This document shows positions 61,097 to 64,000 of a stretch of 64,000 nucleotides of DNA, one piece after another. Positions within the stretch are counted from its first letter, which is position 1. Every line of letters starts with the position of its first letter. The DNA comes from Acidovorax sp. MR-S7. Its GTDB lineage: Bacteria; Pseudomonadota; Gammaproteobacteria; Burkholderiales; Burkholderiaceae_C. The notes under the pieces were generated by a model, which was not told the origin of the DNA, ran no database searches, and saw only the letters and a list, made by a program, of their open reading frames with translations. The stretch spans positions 1-64,000 of the forward strand of contig NZ_DF238933.1 in NCBI RefSeq assembly GCF_000400995.2. The letters are read 5' to 3'. The translations under genes and the position numbers were made by a program.

Positions 61097-61122
61097 GTGG
61101 GTTTCTGACCAGGAGACCCGCA

Positions 61123-61380
61123 ATGTCCGATCTGAACACCGCCTTCGAAGCCGCTGTCGCCAACTCCAAGAACCTCAGCGAGCGGCCCGACAACCCGACG
61201 CTGCTGAAGATCTACGCGCTCTACAAGCAGGCAACGGCCGGCGACAACGCCGAGAAGAAGCCCAGCTTCTCCGACATCGTCGGCCGCGCCAAATGGGATG
61301 CGTGGGAGAAGCTCAAGGGCACGGCCGCCGATGCTGCCAAGCAGCAGTACATCGACCTCATCGAATCCCTGCGTGGATGA
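61123..61380 (+). CDS. Acyl-CoA-binding protein (ACBP)
   Basis: An 85-residue four-helix acyl-CoA-binding protein, which sequesters medium- to long-chain acyl-CoA in the cytosol. The family pattern is complete: FEAAVANSKNLSERPDN near 7-23, LLKIYALYKQATAGDN (Tyr and Lys for the acyl-CoA phosphate) at about 27-42, and KWDAWEKLKGTAADAAKQQYI near 57-77 (shortened here). ACBP is common in eukaryotes and found in a limited set of bacteria. GGAG is at the ribosome site. It is convergent with the aminopeptidase by 3 bases. Confidence 0.94.
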   Translation: MSDLNTAFEAAVANSKNLSERPDNPTLLKIYALYKQATAGDNAEKKPSFSDIVGRAKWDAWEKLKGTAADAAKQQYIDLIESLRG

Positions 61381-61383
61381 ACC

Positions 61384-62499
61384 TCAGGGCCGTGCCGCCA
61401 GGGCCGTGAGCGCGGCATCACGCTCGGCCTGCGGCGCGCGGGCCAGCGCCTTCACCGCTGCGTGGAAGCGCGGCCAGTCGCGGCCCTCGCGCTCGAACAG
61501 CGCGGTGAAGGCCGGCACCCAGTCGTCATAGGCCGCCTGCGCCGCGAAGCTGGCGTTGTTGGCCTCGTGCACCCACAGGTCCATGCCCGCCACCAGCGCC
61601 GCAGGCGTACCCGCCGCCAGCCAGCGGGTGCGCAGCGCCTCGTAACGGGCGCGGAATTCCTGCATTGCTTCTGTTTTCATAGCTGCTAGCGCTTGCTGGG
61701 TGAGCGCTGGAGGCTGTTTTGACTCGTATATTTCCCGCAGCCGCTCGCGCGTGGAGCGCGTGAGCGCGCGGAACTGCGCGCGCCGCTCCTCGCCAGCGTC
61801 GAACTGCGCGCGCGCCTCGGGCGTGGAGCGCTCGTCCAGCCAGCGCCGCACGCCCAGCCGCTCCACCGCCGTGGCGTAGGACTCGTTGAACTGCGTGTCG
61901 CCCGGCGCGTAGGCCACCTGGTGCGCCAGCTCGTGGAACAGCAGGCGCACGAACTCGCCCTCGGGCCAGGCGATGAAGGTGGACAGCAGCGGGTCTCCGC
62001 CCAGCCAGTTGCTGTAGCCCAGCGTGGAATAGGCCGGCACGCCGTAGACGCTCACCTCCAGCCCCGTGGCCGCCAGCCGCGCGGCCTCGGCGCGCGCGTC
62101 GGCCTCGTCGAAATAGCCCCGGTAGCCGATGCAGCCCGTGACGGGGAAGCACCACGTATGGAGCTGGAGCGAATACGGCCCCGCCGCCACCACGTTCCAC
62201 ACCGCGGCGCGGCGCCCGAGCTGTGCGTAGCGGTGGTAGCTGGCGTTGTCCGGCAGCGCCAGCGCGCTCACCGCGAAGGCGCGTGCCTGCGCGGCCAGCT
62301 GCAGGCGCGCGCGCAGCGCGCTGGAGGTGTCGGGGCTGGCGATCCATTCCGGCACCGGGCGGGCCGCCTGCAGGAGGGCCAGGTGTCCGCGCGCCGACTG
62401 CCAGTAATACCCCAGCGTGCCGCAGCCGGAGAGCAGCAGCGCCGACGCCGATGCGAGCAGCACGGCAGCAGGGCGGAAAGACACGTGAAAGGAGCGCAT
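61384..62499 (-). CDS. Predicted metallo-aminopeptidase lipoprotein (COG4324 type) with in-frame repeat
   Basis: A 371-residue protein. A signal peptide with lipobox LLLSGC (Cys26) is followed by the family sequence GYYWQSARGHLALL. Further on are a conserved pattern HTWCFPVTGCIGYRGYF (near 110-130) and a zinc-peptidase motif HELAH near 188. GDTQFNESYATAV supplies the third ligand region. It matches the uncharacterised predicted aminopeptidase family. Residues about 257-279 (YESKQPPALTQQALAAMKTE) are encoded by repeat copy 11. ATG 62497-62499 was preferred to a TTG eight codons upstream. Confidence 0.8.
   Translation of the reverse strand: MRSFHVSFRPAAVLLASASALLLSGCGTLGYYWQSARGHLALLQAARPVPEWIASPDTSSALRARLQLAAQARAFAVSALALPDNASYHRYAQLGRRAAVWNVVAAGPYSLQLHTWCFPVTGCIGYRGYFDEADARAEAARLAATGLEVSVYGVPAYSTLGYSNWLGGDPLLSTFIAWPEGEFVRLLFHELAHQVAYAPGDTQFNESYATAVERLGVRRWLDERSTPEARAQFDAGEERRAQFRALTRSTRERLREIYESKQPPALTQQALAAMKTEAMQEFRARYEALRTRWLAAGTPAALVAGMDLWVHEANNASFAAQAAYDDWVPAFTALFEREGRDWPRFHAAVKALARAPQAERDAALTALAARP
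61664..61729 (+). repeat. Interspersed repeat copy 11 (inside the aminopeptidase CDS)
   Basis: Reads TTCATAGCTGCTAGCGCTT, 7 nt, GAGCGCTGGAGGCTG, TTTTGACTCGTA. It is a well-preserved family member, placed wholly inside an open reading frame (antisense to the element's forward direction) and translated without frame disruption. Confidence 0.82.
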
Positions 62500-62552
62500 G
62501 GGCAGTGCCCGCGAGGATAGCAAGCGCAGGGCGCAGCCTCCACAATGCCGCC

Positions 62553-63194
62553 ATGACCGACACCACCGATACCAGCCTGTTCACCGACGAGCAGGGCCAT
62601 GCGCGCTGCTTCTGGTGCCGCGCTTCGCCGCTGTACCGCCACTACCACGACCACGAATGGGGCTTTCCGGTGACCGACGAGCGGCGCCTGTTCGAGAAGC
62701 TGTGCCTGGAAGGCTTCCAGGCGGGCCTGTCGTGGATCACCATCCTCAACAAGCGCGAGGCCTTCCGGGCGGCCATGGGGAACTTCGAGGCCGAGGAGCT
62801 GGCGCGCTTCGGGCCGGCGGACGTGGAGCGCTTGCTGGGCGACGCGGGTATCGTGCGCCACCGGGGCAAGATCGAGTCGGCCATCAACAACGCGCAGCGC
62901 GTGCTGGAGCTGCGGCGCGAATACGGCTCGCTCGCGCACTACGTGTGGCGCTACGCGCCGCAGGCGGCGCAGGGCCGGCCCCAGCGCATGACGGGCGACG
63001 CCGTGCGCGCGCTCACCGCGTCGGCCGCGTCGGCGCAGCTCTCCAAGGACTTGAAGAAGCGCGGCTTCAGCTTCGTCGGCCCCACGACCATGTACGCCTT
63101 CATGCAGGCCATGGGCTTGGTCAACGACCACATCGAGGGCTGCAGCGCGCGCCCGGCGGCCGAGGCGGCGCGCGCCGCTTTCACGCCGCCCTGA
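62553..63194 (+). CDS. tag: DNA-3-methyladenine glycosylase I (TAG)
   Basis: TAG removes 3-methyladenine from alkylated DNA as the first step of base excision repair. The 213-residue protein has zinc ligands C19 and H32 (ARCFWC, YHDHEWG) and the C-terminal HIEGC pair. The active-site Glu35/Trp36 and the helix-hairpin-helix-like region FVGPTTMYAFMQAMGLVNDH are present. It carries about 15 more N-terminal residues than E. coli Tag. ATG 62553 was chosen as the first in-frame start. It is divergent from the aminopeptidase and convergent with the RraA-like gene. Confidence 0.94.
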   Translation: MTDTTDTSLFTDEQGHARCFWCRASPLYRHYHDHEWGFPVTDERRLFEKLCLEGFQAGLSWITILNKREAFRAAMGNFEAEELARFGPADVERLLGDAGIVRHRGKIESAINNAQRVLELRREYGSLAHYVWRYAPQAAQGRPQRMTGDAVRALTASAASAQLSKDLKKRGFSFVGPTTMYAFMQAMGLVNDHIEGCSARPAAEAARAAFTPP

Positions 63195-63204
63195 GGCGCC
63201 GCGT

Positions 63205-63927
63205 TCAGCGACCGCGTTCCGCGCGCCAGGCGGCGAAGTCGGATCGGCTGCGTTCGTCGGTGGGCGGATACAGGCCCAGGATGGAGCGGCCTTCCATGAC
63301 CTTCTCCTGCACGAAGTCCTCGAACACGGTCATCTCCGTGGCCTCGGCGGCGATCTCGTCCGCCAGGTGCGCAGGGATCACGACCACGCCTTCGGCATCG
63401 CCCACGACCACGTCGCCGGGGAACACGGCCACGTCGCCGCAGCCGATGGGACCGTTGATCTCGATGGCCTCGTGCAGCGTCAGGTTGGTCGGGGCGCTGG
63501 GGCGGCTGTGGTACGCGGGCATGGAGTACCTGTCGATGTCCGGGCTGTCGCGAAAGCCGCCATCGGTTACCACGCCGGCCACGCCGCGCTGCATCAGCCG
63601 CGCGACCAGGATGCCGCCGGCCGAGGCGGCGCGCGCGTCCTTGCGGCTGTCGATCACCAGCACGGCGCCGCCCGGACAATCTTCCACCGCCTGGCGTTGC
63701 GGGTGGTCGCGGTTCTGGAAGACGGCGATGCCGTTGCGGTCCTCGCGCGCGGGAATGTAGCGCAGCGTGAACGCCTCGCCCACCATGTTGGGCAGGCCCG
63801 GGTTGAGCGGGCGCACGTCCTGGATGCACTGGTTGCGCAGGCCGCGCTTGAACAGCGCGGTGCACAGGGTGGCGGTGCTGACCTGCATCAGCCGTTCGCG
63901 GGTGGTTGGGTCCATGCGATGCTCCAT
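63205..63927 (-). CDS. RraA-family protein (aldolase/dehydratase-associated type)
   Basis: A 240-residue RraA-like protein. The active-site and metal region is GVAGVVTDGGFRDSPDI, near 115-131, and VVVGDAEGVVVIP follows near 178-190. True RraA inhibits RNase E; longer relatives such as this are 4-hydroxy-4-methyl-2-oxoglutarate/oxaloacetate-type aldolases or stand-alone sugar-acid enzymes. It is 1 base overlapped by the end of a probable dehydratase gene upstream (TGATG), so a role in sugar-acid breakdown is likely. ATG 63925-63927 and a second ATG four codons later (MDPTT) are both possible. Confidence 0.85.
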   Translation of the reverse strand: MEHRMDPTTRERLMQVSTATLCTALFKRGLRNQCIQDVRPLNPGLPNMVGEAFTLRYIPAREDRNGIAVFQNRDHPQRQAVEDCPGGAVLVIDSRKDARAASAGGILVARLMQRGVAGVVTDGGFRDSPDIDRYSMPAYHSRPSAPTNLTLHEAIEINGPIGCGDVAVFPGDVVVGDAEGVVVIPAHLADEIAAEATEMTVFEDFVQEKVMEGRSILGLYPPTDERSRSDFAAWRAERGR

Positions 63928-64000
63928 CAGAAGATGTCGGGTTCCGGCACGGGCGTGCCGAACGTGGTTTCGAGGAAGTCGAAGTCGCAGCCCTCGTCGG
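63927..64000 (-). CDS. 3' end of a probable IlvD/Edd-family sugar-acid dehydratase (partial)
   Basis: Only the last 24 codons are in the window: DEGCDFDFLETTFGTPVPEP then DIF and TGA. The pattern DEGCDFDFL is like the C-terminus of IlvD/Edd-family dehydratases such as L-arabonate or galactonate-type enzymes, from recall. The stop overlaps the RraA-like start by one base, which implies co-translation. The 5' part lies beyond 64000. Confidence 0.5.
   Translation of the reverse strand, partial: DEGCDFDFLETTFGTPVPEPDIF

Overview
The window is GC-rich bacterial chromosome from a betaproteobacterium. It most resembles Burkholderiales, family Comamonadaceae (Acidovorax, Diaphorobacter or Alicycliphilus type). 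The reasons are the rsmI/yraN/diaA/BON neighbourhood, the pilT-cNMP-pilU block, the tandem narK genes ahead of narGHJI, several Bug-type solute receptors, a DUF3567 protein, and a ~55-bp interspersed repeat present 11 times. I found no rRNA, tRNA, CRISPR array, phage, transposase or plasmid function. About 55 protein genes are called; one runs off the right edge.

Layout. 1-3.0 kb: leftward rsmI and rightward yraN-diaA-dolP-like genes. 3.0-7.0 kb: a leftward 3-hydroxyisobutyrate-dehydrogenase-like gene and pilT, a cNMP-binding gene and pilU. 7.0-9.8 kb: yggS, a threonine aldolase and a divergent LysR regulator. 9.8-14.5 kb: leftward macA-macB-outer-membrane-factor efflux operon. 14.6-25.9 kb: mixed housekeeping genes (class V aminotransferase, SDR-like protein, XRE regulator, DUF445 protein, glcD, LysR, purU, a PAS-GGDEF-EAL protein, a ChaN-like lipoprotein). 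26.2-28.6 kb: nrdJ, a B12-dependent ribonucleotide reductase. 28.7-44.3 kb: a respiratory nitrate reduction locus, narXL - narK1 narK2 - narGHJI - parvulin isomerase - carbonic anhydrase - nitroreductase-like - unknown - hemerythrin. 44.4-49.2 kb: a TPR/O-GlcNAc-transferase-like protein, an AbrB-type membrane protein, DUF3567 and DUF3108 proteins. 49.3-63.9 kb: catabolic and transport genes (IclR/FAH/Bug; Bug/LysR/CoA-transferase/crotonase; a molybdopterin oxidoreductase; a branched-chain-amino-acid-type binding protein; an M20 amidohydrolase), an acyl-CoA-binding protein, a metallo-aminopeptidase, tag, an RraA-like gene and the end of a likely IlvD/Edd dehydratase.

How it fits together. The central physiology is facultative anaerobic nitrate respiration. 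NarX/NarL sense nitrate, the two NarK proteins move nitrate and nitrite, NarGHI reduces nitrate with quinol electrons, and NarJ and probably the parvulin assist assembly. FNR/ANR-type boxes precede both narX and nrdJ. Each is spaced for class II activation, so oxygen-independent DNA precursor synthesis and nitrate sensing may switch on together when oxygen falls.

The least ordinary material is the repeat family. It usually sits between genes, but two copies lie in frame inside coding sequences, and one supplies the intergenic DNA and stop codons of two convergent genes. No clearly new multi-gene system was found; the strongest leads are these repeats and the two predicted oxygen-responsive promoters.
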